A stretch of 64,000 nt of DNA from Neofusicoccum parvum. Its lineage: Eukaryota; Ascomycota; Dothideomycetes; Botryosphaeriales; Botryosphaeriaceae. The position numbers and the translations under genes are program-made. Positions 20,903-33,189 of this stretch are shown here, in pieces; the first letter of the stretch is position 1, and every line of letters starts with the position of its first letter. The notes below the pieces were generated by a model, which saw only the letters and a list, made by a program, of their open reading frames with translations, was not told the origin of the DNA and searched no databases. The DNA lies in the NCBI GenBank assembly GCA_020912385.1, contig CP087206.1, forward strand, positions 558,001 through 622,000, read 5' to 3'.

Positions 20903-22563
20903 TTAGCGGAATGATGATGCCAGAAATCCCTTTAGCTGATAAGTCTGATCATCTTCTTGCTCACGTATAACTCCAGTTTCAACATTGTCTGCAGTTGAAA
21001 AGGACTTCTTTGGTGGGTTCTGGAGCTCTTGAATCAGCAATGCTCGACCTATAGAGACCTGCTCATTGACTTACTCTTTGGTGATTGAACCAAGATAAAA
21101 CTATGACTTCAATGAATGTTCTGACACTTGATACCACGCCAATAATGAAAGGAATAAGCTGTCCTGTGGATTTGATAGTATAAACGCCTGTGATGTTGGC
21201 CACGATCACCGTCTTCTCGATGAATGCTATGAAGCAGCTCATGGTGATAAGAATGAAGACATGGAAGGATACGCAAAAATGAGTAGCATATGGCCTACTT
21301 TAGCATTAGCAAGTAGAAAATTTCAAAAGTAAATGAGGCATACATGAGATTTTCCCCGTTGTCGATGATGGTTGCAATCCGTTCAGAGTCCTCGTCACGT
21401 CCCATAAAGGACCTGAGCATAGCTTTGATGTCGGGCCGGTCTTTTGGGTCGGCTACCAGTGCGGCAATAATTACTGAATACTGCCTGAAAGCGTCCCCGA
21501 GCTGATCGATGAAGTTCTTCAGCTGCAGCAAAGGCATTCGGTATTTTTCAGCAATGGTACGATCTCCCAATCCTAGAACGACGATCGTGTTGTACATAAG
21601 CTCGTCCAGGACAATGGTTACCCGTGGGAGAATGAAAACTGCCATGTATAAAACGAAAACCCCTACGATAGTTGTTGTGACTTTGTAGAAGTTGATAAGT
21701 CCAGAGCTCAAGGTTCGTGGTCCGAAGAAGTATACCGAGGATACGCAAAGTTCCGCACCGTCCACGTCGTGTCCTGGAATCCAAGAGGACCACCATAACC
21801 ACATGCTGAAACCAGTGAGATAGCTGAGAGTCGCGGTCCTCCAAACAACACCTGACCAAGAGAGGGATGGGTGTCGTAAAAAATCCAGCTCCTTCAGCCT
21901 TATCGGTAGGGTATGTCGATAGGAAGCCACGGAAACTGTCCTAATCATCGACCACAAAACACCGCTATATTTGTGCCGCTTGGAGGATGTCCGCTGTGCA
22001 TTTGAGGGTTCAGTGAGAGCGGTCTGCCGAAACAAGCCCCTCCAGGCGTCCAACAAGCCGTCCACTTTTCGAGAAATGCTCTCTACGACAAGTTTTTTGC
22101 CTTCGACTTGGAGCGATCTCATGAAAAGCGTAAGCGATGCTGGGCTCAAGAGAAATATCCGAATTCCGAAAACAGACAGGACGGTCAGGACGAACCCGAA
22201 ACAGATCATGACCATGATATATGCCTCTACGGGTTGGATTGCATTAGCTGACACTGCAACTGTGACAGCTATTAGTATAGCCAGGAGGAAGATCGAGTTT
22301 GCGCTGTGATTTGCCCCGGCAGCAGCTGGATGAACAGTATTCGCGAACCAGGCTGAGATCCATTGCAGATAGACACCGAGACGGATACCGAGGCCATAGA
22401 GATCCGAATTACCATCGAAGCCAGGGCAAGTTGCGTTCCTTTTCTGGGCCGGCGACTCGCTGTTGGTGAAAGCCTGCGAGAGCGGAAGGTATATTGAGAC
22501 CAAAACCAAGGGAAGGATGATGAGAATCTTCGATGGCGGTAACATATTTTGGATGAAACCCAA
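20903..22563 (-). CDS. Fungal multi-pass membrane protein of unknown function
   Basis: Exons 22563-21299, 21237-21075 and 21025-20903 (introns 61 and 49 nt) give 516 residues and close in frame. The N-terminus has a hydrophobic segment (ILIILPLVLVSIYLPL), compatible with a signal anchor. About seven further hydrophobic stretches follow, for example IFLLAILIAVTVAVSANAI, IMVMICFGFVLTVLSVFGI and FYKVTTTIVGVFVLYMAVFI. A motif YGLGIRLGVYLQW occurs after a Cys-Pro-Gly-Phe-Asp start, as in a family of uncharacterised ascomycete membrane proteins. The last exon encodes a hydrophilic cytosolic-type tail. I know no function for the family. The frame without splicing would stop at 21295 and lose the last two helices. 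Confidence 0.78.
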
Positions 22564-23539
22564 AGCAACAACTCATTCTGTGTTTGGGGCTGGAGACAGT
22601 GCTGCGAGAAATGAGTGTCTGGAGGCTGAAGCTGGTGTTTTATTCAGCTGACAAGCCTTTTCAGCCCCCAACGCTCAAAGATATGCCAACGGATCGCGAG
22701 GCGGGGTCAACGGGCGTAACACCGTTAGATCGAAAGCTAACCACATATCCGGTCCACAGTACTGATGAAATGCGCTCCCGATACCTGCAGTGAATTTAGT
22801 TTCCTCCGTGAAGCGTTTCGATGCTGATTATGGTGAGTGTTGGGACCTTGACTATTTCGGAAGGGCGAGCGAAATTTCTACTTGTATCCTCCATATGGGA
22901 CGGCTCATGATACCATACCAGCGCTTGCAAGACAACTTTCGTGTGAAGCGGCAATTCTTTTCTCAATGAGGTGTTTTTGCGTATGTGTTCACTGAATGGA
23001 TGCAAATAACGGGTGGACGGAGAGGCTGTGTAGAGTCTGGGCCAAGATGTTGTTCAGGGCTGTCAGCGGTGAACGGGAGAGGTTTAAAGATGAGACGAGG
23101 CGTCCTCCGCTCAGACAGCGGTGACGACGTGCGGAATTGCGATCTCCCCGCAGCCCCAGGCCTTATCGATACGCGCGGCCATCGAAGCAGTCGCCGTCCG
23201 GGGCCTCAACGCCGTCGTGAACGCGACTCATCACGTTGATAGTTGATATCGGCGGTCGGTCCTGAAGCGCCGATGCGGAATGTCTCCTTCCGTTGCGGGA
23301 AGGTTGTAGAGGAGAGAGGTGTTGAGAGGGCCGTCACTTCAGGAAGGCGAGGGTGTTTCAGCCCTACGGACAGCGCGCCGCGCCGGCCACGCGTTGAGCG
23401 GGAGGGGCAACGTCAACCGCTAATCAAAAACTCCCCCCAGGACCCTCTTCTCCATCCCTCCATCCTCTCCTCTCTCCTGAGCCCCAGACTATCCTTCACA
23501 TCCCTCCTAGATACCCATTGAACCTCTCCGTCCCACACA
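22564..23539. other. Divergent upstream region, no gene recognised
   Basis: Lies between the 5' ends of the membrane-protein gene (minus) and APS kinase (plus). No supported coding frame. A pyrimidine-rich stretch around 23435-23540 immediately precedes the APS kinase start. Confidence 0.5.
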
Positions 23540-24539
23540 ATGGCAACGTAGGTGCTTCCTCGCTCTGCTGCGAATATTTCCTCTGCTAGTCTGCCCCGCT
23601 TTCGGACCTTCTGGCGCTGTGTTTGCACCTTCACACGACACCCGCCCGCCAGACGCCAGACGGCATCACAATAGTCCAGATGAGCTGACGGTCGCCTCTC
23701 AAACAGCAACATCACCTGGCACCCTGGTCTCACGCGCAAGGAGCGCAGCGAGTACCGCAAGCAGAAGGGCTTCACGCTCTGGTTCACCGGCCTCTCCGCC
23801 TCGGGCAAGTCGACCATCGCGACCGCCCTCGAGCAGCACCTGCTGCACCTTGGCTACGCCTCCTACCGCCTCGACGGCGACAACGTGCGCTTCGGCCTGA
23901 ACAAGGATCTCGGCTTCTCCGAGAAGGACCGCAACGAGAACATCCGCCGGATAGGAGAGGTATGAGAGAAATGCACACCGCACGCCCAATACCCATCACT
24001 GCGGGGCCAGCGAGTGGCTCAGCTGCCCTCACAACCTGCCTAGCGCGGTGTGGGTGGAGGCAAGGCAAAATGACACCACCGCACGCCTCAAGCCACCTCG
24101 TCGCCAACCCAACCACGCCCCGCCAAGCCCTTCCGCCCAGCATGACACCACCGCTAACAGCTCTCGCACCACGCAGGTCGCCAAGCTCTTCGCCGACAGC
24201 TCGACCATCGCCATCACGTCCTTCATCTCGCCCTACAAGGCCGACCGCGAGTCTGCGCGCGCGCTGCACGCCGCGCTCCCCGACGGCAGCGCCGACGAGC
24301 CCCTCCCCTTCATCGAGGTCTACGTGCAGATCAGCGTCGAGGACGCCGAGAAGCGCGATCCCAAGGGCCTGTACAAGAAGGCGCGCGCGGGCATCATCCC
24401 CGAGTTCACCGGCGTGTCGGCGCCCTACGAGGAGCCCGAGAACCCCGAGATCCTGATCAAGAGCGCCGAGACGCCTGTCGAGGAGGCTGTCGCGCAGATC
24501 GTTAAGTACCTGCAGGAGAAGGACCTGCTGAAGGCTTAG
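23540..24539 (+). CDS. MET14: Adenylylsulfate (APS) kinase
   Basis: Exons 23540-23547, 23707-23959 and 24177-24539 give 207 residues, the normal length for fungal APS kinases. The enzyme phosphorylates APS to PAPS in sulfate assimilation, in the cytosol. Visible motifs: P-loop [13 protein letters not shown] near residue 35, [19 protein letters not shown], the [16 protein letters not shown] helix, [10 protein letters not shown], and the substrate-lid [12 protein letters not shown]. The first coding exon is only eight bases (Met-Ala-Thr'), followed by a 159-nt intron. This is supported because the joined sequence [16 protein letters not shown] matches the family start. The second intron (217 nt) falls after IGE. 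Confidence 0.95.
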
Positions 24540-25578
24540 ATTTAGAGTGAAAGGTTGTTAGAGTAAAATGATCTGTATAGACGCGGCGTTTAGTCGATGC
24601 TGCGCACGCAAAATACGAGACATGCATGGATTTGATGTACATCTTCCCTTCGTGTGCCCGATTGAATGTTTTACAAGTGGTCTCATGGCGAGATCTTTCC
24701 CCTCTGACCTCAAAAATACAGTAGCCGCAAGGTGACAACCAACGATCGTGGTTCCGCAGAAACTACTTAAGCGAACCAAGATTGTGCAACACCAATGAAC
24801 CACTAGTGAGTGTAGGTAGTAGAGAACCATCCAATTCTATAAACGCTAAGACGCAAGACACAAACAAAGACGAGAGGGTATACGCCCTCCATAGGAAACA
24901 CCAAGACGGAAAACCCTAGTACAAAATCCTAGAAGGCCGTCCAAGCAAATCTCCTGAGCCTACGTTTCTGCAGACCCAAGGACATACTTGTAGACACAAC
25001 CAATGAAAAACGAATAAAATGACGACAAGAAGCACAATCTTCTCCACCATCCGACTAAATTTTCTTTTTGTCCCCTTGCCCTAGCTGGCCTCAGGCTTCC
25101 CTTCCCCGCGCCCTCTCCGACACTGACAGAGCAGAAGTAAAGGGAACGGGGTGGTACTACAGCCCAGACAGAAGCGTATCCACACCCCAAGAATAAAGGA
25201 AATCGACACGAGTCCCGGCAAACCTCTTTCTTCAAGATGGAAGAAGGAATTTGCCGTGCCAAAGCAGACTCTCGAACGAGAAGATGCTTTGGGAGAGGCT
25301 TCTTGCAGCCTTACAAACACCGTGCGATCCACACATCCAAATCAGCGATGAGAAGCATCCCCCGGCCCGCACACGCACATGCATCCAAAAAGCAAGACGA
25401 GACCGTTTCGCAGCGTCTGAAGAAAGTACTCGTTTTGACACGCAGACAAGATCAGCCGTTGCAGAATGAGATGCTTCGGGTAGAGACAGTGTGTCGCGCA
25501 ACGAACTGTCGTCAGCGACAACCATGCCACACGACGTCATGCTCGCAGGGGCTTAAGGGGGTGTTCGCGGCCTTAATT
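24540..25578. other. Convergent 3' region, nothing recognised
   Basis: Lies between the 3' ends of APS kinase and the Zn2Cys6 regulator. It probably holds both 3' UTRs. No independent feature seen. Confidence 0.5.
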
Positions 25579-28366
25579 CTAAGGGAACGCGACACCCGCT
25601 GGGCCAATGGAGCACAGCTGGGCGAGGATGTCCTCGCCCAGGCTGTCCGGGCTGTTGTGCCCGTCCCGCGCGGCGCCGAAGCCGCTCCAATCAATGTCGA
25701 ATTCACCACCCGCGCCCGCTGCACCGGGGCCCATGCCACCCGTGTGGTGCTGCTGCCCCGCATTCGACGAAGCTTGAGCGCTCCCCGCATCACCACCCGC
25801 ACCTGCGCCGCCGTTCGGCCCCGCGGGGCCGCCCAGCGAGCTGGCGCCGTACGTGCTTCCGCGGGGCCGTTTTGTCTCGTGCGGCTGGGTTGCGGGTTGG
25901 GGCCGGTCCTTTAGGTGCCGCTTCGAGCCTCCGGAGTGGTTGTGGTTCCAGCGTTGGCCTTGCTGCTGCCAGCGCTGCTGCAGGGCGACTAGGAATTCGC
26001 GGGTGCGCCGTGCGGAGTCGTAGGACTGGGTGAGATCCTCCAGAGCGCGGAAGCAGACGCTCAGTTGGGCGATGGCATTCTCAGCGGGACTACCGGATAG
26101 GCTTTTATTGTTGGAGCTAGAGCCGAGGGGTGGGGGTGTAGTGCCTCGCTGCTTGGAGCAGATAATGAAAATGAGGATTAGAGAGGTGGTGAAAATGACG
26201 GACACGGCGTGGATATTCATGCGGCGGAACGTGTAGCGCTGCTCGTAAAGACGAAGTAGATCAACAATGGCAGTGGAGGACTCAATGCACATCTGTTGAG
26301 CATGCATGTGGCCAGGACCTTGGGGTGGCATTGGCTGGATGTACGTCTTGGAAACGTACGGTCGGTGGATGTAGATCATCATCTGGTGATAAAGCATATG
26401 AAGCATCAAAACGTGAGGTAGGTAGACGGTCGTAGTATCGTGGTAGTTGACTTGCAGGAGAGGTGGGAGGTTCGCCTTCCACTGAAGCATCTGTCCTGTA
26501 ACCCTATAGGATAGAATGTGAAGATCCTGCCGAGAGATGTTCGATACTCCGTAAAGAACGTGGCCGAGAGGCTCCATGATTTCGCAGAGTTCTACCGATG
26601 CTCTGGTGACCAGTTCCAGGGGAACCTGGAAGCATAAGGTAGGATCCGATGCCATTGGTGTGTGGGATCCGTAGGGCACCCATGAGCTCATGATTCCTGC
26701 GGATGACTCCATAGTGGGCTTTATAACGGAGATGTCGCCGTTATTGATCCTGACCGGTCTGCCATAGTAGAAGCCCGAGAGATGGTCCACAACGTAGGTG
26801 CCCCAGAACGTAGTGCGCCGGATGTCCGCCTCTGCCGCAGAAATCTTCCCTTTCTTGACATAGTCCGTCATGTCCAGATGAAGACCGAGATCAAATGCAA
26901 GCCGCATAGCCATTCCACTGTACAGCCAACCCCGCGCATCTCTCTTGCAGGCCATTTCGTGGCCTCCTAAAATGACCAAAGCCTGCACCGTTGCCAAACA
27001 AGGGCTGTCCATTTCGAGTTCGAGCAGAGCCTTAGCCCTATCTGCGAAGTAATCGGCAAGAGACTTGGGCCATGTTACGAAATTCGGGTGGTAGCGAGCG
27101 TCGAAAGCAGCCCCAGCGGCGCACATTGCGTTGGTGAGGACCTCCGAGTAGTATCCAACATCCCTACTCTGCATGCGCCATTCTTCCCTGCCAATGCGGT
27201 ACATCTTCTCGTCGACAACATGGAAGAACGGATCCTGCCAAGCAAAGTATAGATTAATAAGATGTTCCTCGATGGCAGGATCCACGGCCTTGTCCAGGTT
27301 GGCAGCCTCCAGTACTTCCCGGCCTTCTTTACGAACGGACCGTCTGGTCTGGTGGTGGTCTGTGTCCGGGAAATCGCAGAGAATATTAGAAGTGGCTCCA
27401 TAGTAACGCAGATGGCCGTCCGGGGCGAGCTGCAGAGAGCCCATCCGGGTAGAAATCTGCTTGATAAGTTCGTCTTCGCTCTCATCGTCAGCATCATCGG
27501 CAGAACTATCCGTCAGGCCTGGATGAGGCTCGATGGTGGGGACAGGCTGGGTTTGAGAGGGAGAAGCATATGCCTGAGTCGTGGGCGGAGAAGTGAGCGG
27601 CTGGGCTGTTGGCGGCGACGTGGTGTATGCTTGATTAGTTGGAGGCGACGCGAACGGCTGACTCGTAGGAGGAGAAGTGAATGATTGACTCGGGTTGGCC
27701 GAGTCCGAGACGGGCGGCCTGGAGACCGAGGAAGGATCCACGCCAGCGTTGAAACCTTGGCTAACGTTGCCGGGAGCAGCAAAGGGCGAGTTCCACGACT
27801 GTCCGTCGAGAAAGTTCCAGTCGAAGCCAGCGGGGGCGAAGTCCAGCGCAGTCGGTCCCTGATCCGAGGACTGATTTGCGGCGGCGAAGGTGGCGGGTTT
27901 GATAGCCGAAGAAGTCGCAGCCGGGAGGCGCAGGACATCTAGGATGCGACCGAGGCTAGCAGCGGCTTCCGGCTCCATGGGCGGCAGCTGAAGGCCATTG
28001 TTGATGATGTGCTGGCTCAGATGATCCACTCTTGCAGAGAGAATCTCTATGGCGTTGCGCAGCGAAACTCTGACGATGATCAGTCAACAAGCCGGCACTT
28101 GAGCGGGCGACGGGGCAGTGGATGCGTACCTCCTCTTGTCCTCATCCTGTGAGTACTTGCACTCCCGGCCCTTTGCTTTGCATTTTTCACAGCTTGGCTG
28201 GCCGCCGTCGCACTGGGACCGGTTAGCGATTGTCTCGGCGGCAAGGCTCTGTGAGGCAAGCCTTGATCTTGGATTCACGGCATGCGAGACACGCAGTGGT
28301 AACGTGTCTCCGGGGCGCTTTCCGCTGCTGCGACTGCTGCTTGGTGGTTGTGGCGGCGGTGGGCAT
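25579..28366 (-). CDS. Zn(II)2Cys6 transcription factor with fungal-specific middle homology region
   Basis: Exons 28366-28262, 28212-28130 and 28069-25579 give 892 residues. The DNA-binding cluster starts TACLACRESKIK in exon 1 and continues CDGGQPSCEKCKAKGREC in exon 2: six Cys with normal binuclear spacing. A leucine-rich dimerisation helix (LRNAIEILSARVDHLSQHI) follows. The fungal_trans region is clear (INLYFAWQDPFFHVVDEK, GMAMRLAFDLGLHLDM, RRTTFWGTYVVDHLSGFYYG), and the overall look is like nirA-type regulators, though I cannot assign the target. The N-terminal third has Pro/Thr/Gln repeats, and the C-terminus is Gly/Ala/Gln-rich, both typical activation regions. Intron 1 (49 nt) appears to be GC-AG (AAG^gcttgc...cccag). 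The frame is open upstream of ATG 28366 to about 28498 without another ATG, so an upstream exon is possible. Confidence 0.88.
28213..28261 (-). other. Apparent non-canonical GC-AG intron inside the zinc-cluster coding region
   Basis: No GT donor is available between the two halves of the Zn2Cys6 motif. Splicing at gcttgc...gtcccag (49 nt, branch-like gctaac) joins Lys to Cys exactly as the cluster requires, in phase 0. Reading through gives a stop within 13 codons. Confidence 0.65.
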
Positions 28367-29352
28367 GCTGAGCCGCGAGGAGTCGTCGGAGGCCGCGCTG
28401 GACGGGGGTGTCGGAGCCGAGAGCGGGCGCCTGCTGGTCGGTTGAGGGCCGCAGCTCGCCTGCGGGATGAGGCAGCTCGATAGGCTGGCTGGAGACAAGA
28501 CGGCGGTGATTAGCCAGGCGACGAGCGATCCATGAGCGACTTCAACACGGAGAATGCGAGCGACGGGCGACGATGCAGCTCGGATTCCCGCCAGGCCAGA
28601 GAAAAGAAGCGGAGCCCCAAGCCCAAATTAGCGTCAACCTGTTTGTGCTGACGCCCCCCAGACACGCTCCCCGCGTTCGTGTGGCAACGCCGCAGAGCCT
28701 TTTCCTTCAAAAGCCGACGCCCAGTCGTCCGTCTCCAATCGCAGCCATCGTGGGTCCGGCCCGACTTCGCACGCTCCGCCTGCTCCAGGCCTGTGGCCCG
28801 GCTGCTACTCGTACGCCCCAGGGGGATGCGCACCCGCGACGCATCTCGAGACTCAGTGCGCCCGTCAGCTGGCTGCCCCCGCCCGCGCCCCAGACCCTGA
28901 TTGTCGCCCGCAAGGAAGCTTCGTTTGGGCGACTCTGGGCGTCTGACGGGCCAGCGGCGAATAGGAACCGCTGGAAGCCGCATTACCGCTGCGACGCGCG
29001 AGTTGCTTGGCGCGCGGCCGCCGGCCCAGCCTTTCAGTCCCCGACCCCACATGACGGCTCAAGTCTGCACGTCCGGCGTCCAACTAGATCATCAATGAGC
29101 TGCATTGCACCGTTATGTACTTACACCGAGCCAGTACACCATATACACGTAGTCGTACATGAAGCAGAGAGCCACCAGAACGCCTGCAATGCCATCCACC
29201 TCCAGGCGCAGCTCGCATCCGAGAGCCGCAACAGGCCAACGTTTCCCGCGCCACCCACCTGTCAGTATTGAAGAACGTGCGCCAAAAATCCATCCACCCA
29301 CATGACCCATCCACCAACCCCATTACGATCCATGCAACGCCTGTTTTCGATT
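28367..29352. other. Promoter side of the regulator and 3' flank of HSP78
   Basis: Contains the regulator's upstream region, including an open but ATG-less frame to about 28498. No other supported feature. Confidence 0.5.
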
Positions 29353-31740
29353 TCACGATGTCTCCGCCGACACCTGGAGACCAGTCTGGCCCTCATTGAT
29401 GCCCACCACCGCCGCGGTGCCGTTCCTCAGCTCGCCCCTAATGATCTTGTCCGCGAGCTTGTTCCCAATCTCTTTCGCAATCAATCTGTTCAGAGGCCTG
29501 GCACCGAACTTCGGGTCGTAGCCCCTCTCGGTGAGCCACTGCTTGACTTCATCCGGCACCTTGAGCGTGATTCTCCGGTCGTCTAGCCTCTGCTGGAGCT
29601 CCTTGAGCCGGATGTCGACAATGTCCCTGAGCGCCTCCTTCGACAACCGCTTGAAGATGATGAACTCGTCAATGCGGTTGAGAAATTCGGGCGGATAGTT
29701 AGAAGCCACAATGTCCATGACAGACTTCTTGACAGCTGGTGAGATTTCACCCGTTTCGGTGTCGACCTGGTGCCTGTGGATCATGTCATCTCCAACGATG
29801 ACTTCGGCGCCAAGGTTTGAGGTAAGAACGATGATCGTGTTGCGGAAGTCGATCTTGTGGCCTTGCGAATCGGTCAGGAAACCCTCATCAAGCACCTGCA
29901 AGAGGAGAGCGGATATGTCGCGGTGCGCCTTTTCAAACTCATCGAAGAGGAGCACTGCGTAAGGTTTCCGCCTGACCGCTTCTGTGAGCTGGCCCGCGTC
30001 TTCGTACCCGACATAGCCAGCTGGACTACCGATCAGTCGGCTGACGGTATGCTTCTCTTGGAATTCGCTCATGTCGAAGCGAAGAACAGCGGTTTCGGTG
30101 GAGAAGAGGAATCCAGCCATTTTCTTGCACAGCTCCGTCTTACCAACACCGGTAGGACCGAGGAACATGAAGCTAGCAAGAGGGCGGTTCTCACCGCTAA
30201 GACCTGCACGCTGCATGCGCACGGCATTGGCCACTGCCGTCAGAGCCTCGTCCTGCCCCTTCACAGACTGGCGCAGGATGTCTTCCATGTGGATAAGCTT
30301 CTCAATCTCACCAGACATCAACTTCGTGACAGGAATGCCAGTAGTCCGGCTGACAACGTTGGCGATGTCATCTGCCGTGACGGAGTCGTGCAGAAGACTA
30401 CCTGGAGACTTGCCCGCGCCCTCAGCACCATCCTTGGGAAGCTTCTGCTCGAGTGCCGGAATGGTCGCATAACGGAGTTCGCTGGCTTTTGCAAAGTTTC
30501 CCTCCCGTTGACTTTGCTCGAGCTCCAGTCGAGCTTTTTCCAAGCTTTCCTTGATGTTCTTTATTTCCTCGATTTCGCGGCGCTCGCTCTCCCACTTCTC
30601 ATTGAGCTTTGTGAGCTCCTCGTTCTTGGCCTTCAGCTGTTGTTCTAGCTTTTCTCGGCGCTCTTTACTTGCGATGTCCTCCTCTTTCCGCAAGGATTCC
30701 AGCTCGATCTGGATTGTCATAATTTGTCTGTCCAACTCTTGTATTGCGTCAGGTTTGCTCTCCTGCTGAAGTCGTAGAGCACTTGCAGCTTCATCTACAA
30801 GATCGATTGCTTTGTCCGGGAGGAAGCGGTCAGTGATGTAGCGGTTGCTGTAAGTGGCAGCTGCCACAATAGCACCGTCGGTGATGCGAACTCCATGGTG
30901 GACTTCGTAACGCTCTTTGATGCCGCGCAAGATCGATATAGTATCCGGTACTGTGGGCTCTCCCACAACAATGGGTTGGAATCGCCGGGCGAGGGCCACG
31001 TCCTTTTCGATCTGCCGATATTCGTTCAGGGTTGTAGCTCCGCAGCACTGCAATTCGCCACGGGACAGTGCCGGCTTCAGCAAGTTGCTCGCGTCGATAC
31101 TACCTTCAGCCTTACCAAGGCCCAACAGGGTGTGCAGCTCATCGATGAAGAGAATGACACCTCCTTCTGCTTTCTCGACCTCTTCCAAAACCTTCTTCAA
31201 TCGCTCTTCAAAATCGCCTCTGAACTTTGCCCCAGCAATGAGTGAACCAAGATCAAGGGAAATGACGCGTTTGTTCTTGATTGACTCTGGAACATCTCCT
31301 CTTACAATCCGTTGTGCCAATCCCTCTAGTATTGCCGTCTTGCCGGTACCCGCGGAGCCGATGAGGACGGGGTTGTTCTTCGTTCTTCTCGACAGAATCT
31401 GGATCGTGCGATGGATTTCGGCGTCTCTGCCGATGACCGGATCGAGCTTCCCATCCTTGGCCTTCGCAGTAAGGTCAACGCCATATTGTTCGAGAGCGGG
31501 CTTCTCTTCCTCGCCACCACCCATATTCATGCGATGCGTGCCGCCGGGAGGGTGTGGTCGACCGTTTGCATAGTGTCTGATAGCAGTGATGGGTCGGATA
31601 GTGTTCGCGGAAATACGGGGCTGAGCAGTGATCGGTCGGGATAGCGAGGATAGCGGTCGAACAGCGGCGGGCTGGATCGAGACATCGTGGATGGACGTAG
31701 AGATTCGCCTTGCGGCGAGTCTAGCTCGTGATGGTAGCAT
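29353..31740 (-). CDS. HSP78: Mitochondrial ClpB-type disaggregase Hsp78
   Basis: Uninterrupted frame of 795 residues, near the usual 800-810 for fungal Hsp78. The first ~60 residues are Arg/Ser/Ala-rich with few acidic residues, a typical mitochondrial presequence. The ClpB N-domain is absent, as in Hsp78. Domain 1 follows [20 protein letters not shown] with Walker A GSAGTGKT and Walker [14 protein letters not shown]. The coiled-coil M domain ([20 protein letters not shown] onward) comes next. Domain 2 has [28 protein letters not shown], the sensor TSNLG and the C-terminal [10 protein letters not shown]. It unfolds and rescues aggregated matrix proteins with mtHsp70. It is divergently arranged with the eEF1B-beta gene; a heat-shock-like element lies upstream. 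Confidence 0.96.
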   Translation of the reverse strand: MLPSRARLAARRISTSIHDVSIQPAAVRPLSSLSRPITAQPRISANTIRPITAIRHYANGRPHPPGGTHRMNMGGGEEEKPALEQYGVDLTAKAKDGKLDPVIGRDAEIHRTIQILSRRTKNNPVLIGSAGTGKTAILEGLAQRIVRGDVPESIKNKRVISLDLGSLIAGAKFRGDFEERLKKVLEEVEKAEGGVILFIDELHTLLGLGKAEGSIDASNLLKPALSRGELQCCGATTLNEYRQIEKDVALARRFQPIVVGEPTVPDTISILRGIKERYEVHHGVRITDGAIVAAATYSNRYITDRFLPDKAIDLVDEAASALRLQQESKPDAIQELDRQIMTIQIELESLRKEEDIASKERREKLEQQLKAKNEELTKLNEKWESERREIEEIKNIKESLEKARLELEQSQREGNFAKASELRYATIPALEQKLPKDGAEGAGKSPGSLLHDSVTADDIANVVSRTTGIPVTKLMSGEIEKLIHMEDILRQSVKGQDEALTAVANAVRMQRAGLSGENRPLASFMFLGPTGVGKTELCKKMAGFLFSTETAVLRFDMSEFQEKHTVSRLIGSPAGYVGYEDAGQLTEAVRRKPYAVLLFDEFEKAHRDISALLLQVLDEGFLTDSQGHKIDFRNTIIVLTSNLGAEVIVGDDMIHRHQVDTETGEISPAVKKSVMDIVASNYPPEFLNRIDEFIIFKRLSKEALRDIVDIRLKELQQRLDDRRITLKVPDEVKQWLTERGYDPKFGARPLNRLIAKEIGNKLADKIIRGELRNGTAAVVGINEGQTGLQVSAETS

Positions 31741-32156
31741 GATCAGAGTGGCAGATGCGGAAAGGAATTCAATTGACTATGCAGGCCGGAACACGGTATA
31801 ATATAGCATGACCGCCGCGAACAACACGCGAGAGCAGAAGCGCGCCGCAGCGGGTCGATGCTTCGAGGAGCTTCGGCGATGACGATCTCTGCATGCGCCG
31901 GGAAGCTTGACGGCGGGCACCACAGCCGCCTCATCGCGCTCGGACCACCAACTTTTTTTGCCAGGGTGCAAGGGCGAGTCACCACGCGGGCCGACCGGGC
32001 TCCGAGATAGGGTGGGAAACGAGAGCGACAAAACCCAGTGGGGTTCCTGGTCTGGCTTTTTCCCTCACTTCTGCCCAACTTCAAAACAACCACCCCCTCT
32101 TCTTCTGCACCTTTTTGATACCCATAAAAACACCACATCTCCTCACACAAGTCACC
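31741..32156. promoter_or_regulatory. Shared divergent promoter region of HSP78 and eEF1B-beta
   Basis: 416 bases separate the two start codons. The right end is strongly pyrimidine-rich just before the eEF1B-beta start, as is common for highly expressed translation genes. The left part carries the candidate heat-shock element listed separately. Confidence 0.6.
31862..31874 (+). promoter_or_regulatory. Candidate heat-shock element
   Basis: TTC-ga-GGA-gc-TTC: three alternating pentamer cores with correct 2-base spacing and one mismatch (GGA for GAA), about 120 bases upstream of the HSP78 start codon. Confidence 0.45.
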
Positions 32157-33189
32157 ATGGGCTTCACCGACTTCGTCTCCGACGCTGGCCTTACCCGTAC
32201 GTCTGCCCGCTCGACGCTGTCGAGGCAGTGATGAGGCGCGGAAAATTTGACTAACTCATCCGCCACCAGTCCTTAACAACTGGGTCTCGAGCCGCAGCTA
32301 CATCGTCGGGTGAGTACCCTCCAGCTCTTCAGCTCCTTCCCGCGCCCGTATTCCTATCACCAGCTTCATGATGAGAAAAATTGGTCCGTGTTTATGAGCG
32401 GCTTAAGACCCCGCAAATGAGTCGACAACAAGCGCTTTGCGCACCTCTGATACAGCTTCCGCATTCTTCCACTTTGCAACCAGACACATCTCTGCATTGC
32501 AGTGGACGCCGTGCTGACAGCGACACAGCTATGCTCCTTCCCAGGCCGATGTCGCCGTCTTCAAGGGTGTGAGCAGCGCCCCCGCCGCCGACAAGTTCCC
32601 CCACGCCGCCCGCTGGTACAAGCACATCTCCTCCTTCGAGGCCGAGTTCGCCACGCTGCCCGGTGACGCTTCGAAGCCCGTCACTGAGTACGGCCCCGAG
32701 GCCAACGAGCTCGCCATCAACCCCGCTAAGGCGCCCGCGGCCGAAGACGACGACGAGGATGTCGACCTCTTCGGCTCTGACGACGAGGAGGAGGATGCTG
32801 AGGCTGTCAGGATCAGGGAGGAGCGCCTGGCTGAGTACAAGAAGAAGAAGGAGGGCAAGACCAAGCCTGCCGCCAAGTCCATCGTCACTCTCGACGTCAA
32901 GCCCTGGGGTAAGCTCTGACTCACAAACTGTACTGTAGACAGTATCCTAACGTGTACAGATGACGAGACCAACATTGAGGAGATGGCTGCGAACGTCAAG
33001 GCCATCGAGCAGGACGGCCTGGTCTGGGGTGCTTCTCAGTTCGTGGCCGTCGGCTTCGGTATCAAGAAGCTCCAGATCAACTTGGTCATTGAGGACGACA
33101 AGGTCTCTCTTGATGACCTCCAGCAGAAGATCGAGGAGGACGAGGACCACGTCCAGTCCACCGACGTCGTTGCCATGCAGAAGCTGTAG
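32157..33189 (+). CDS. EFB1: Translation elongation factor eEF1B beta subunit
   Basis: Four exons (32157-32196, 32270-32309, 32529-32908, 32960-33189) give 229 residues. This is the guanine-nucleotide exchange factor for eEF1A. The N-terminal GST-like part is short ([44 protein letters not shown]). A highly acidic linker contains [15 protein letters not shown], and the C-terminal exchange domain ends in [19 protein letters not shown], essentially the universal EF1B-beta terminus. The junctions at phases 1, 2 and 1 all close. A Kozak-like caccATGG marks the start. The 219-nt third intron is larger than the others. Confidence 0.96.

Noticed and set aside
28510..29052. 180-codon minus-strand frame upstream of the Zn2Cys6 regulator
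   Set aside because: Arg-rich composition without motifs; no splice route into the regulator's first exon was found.
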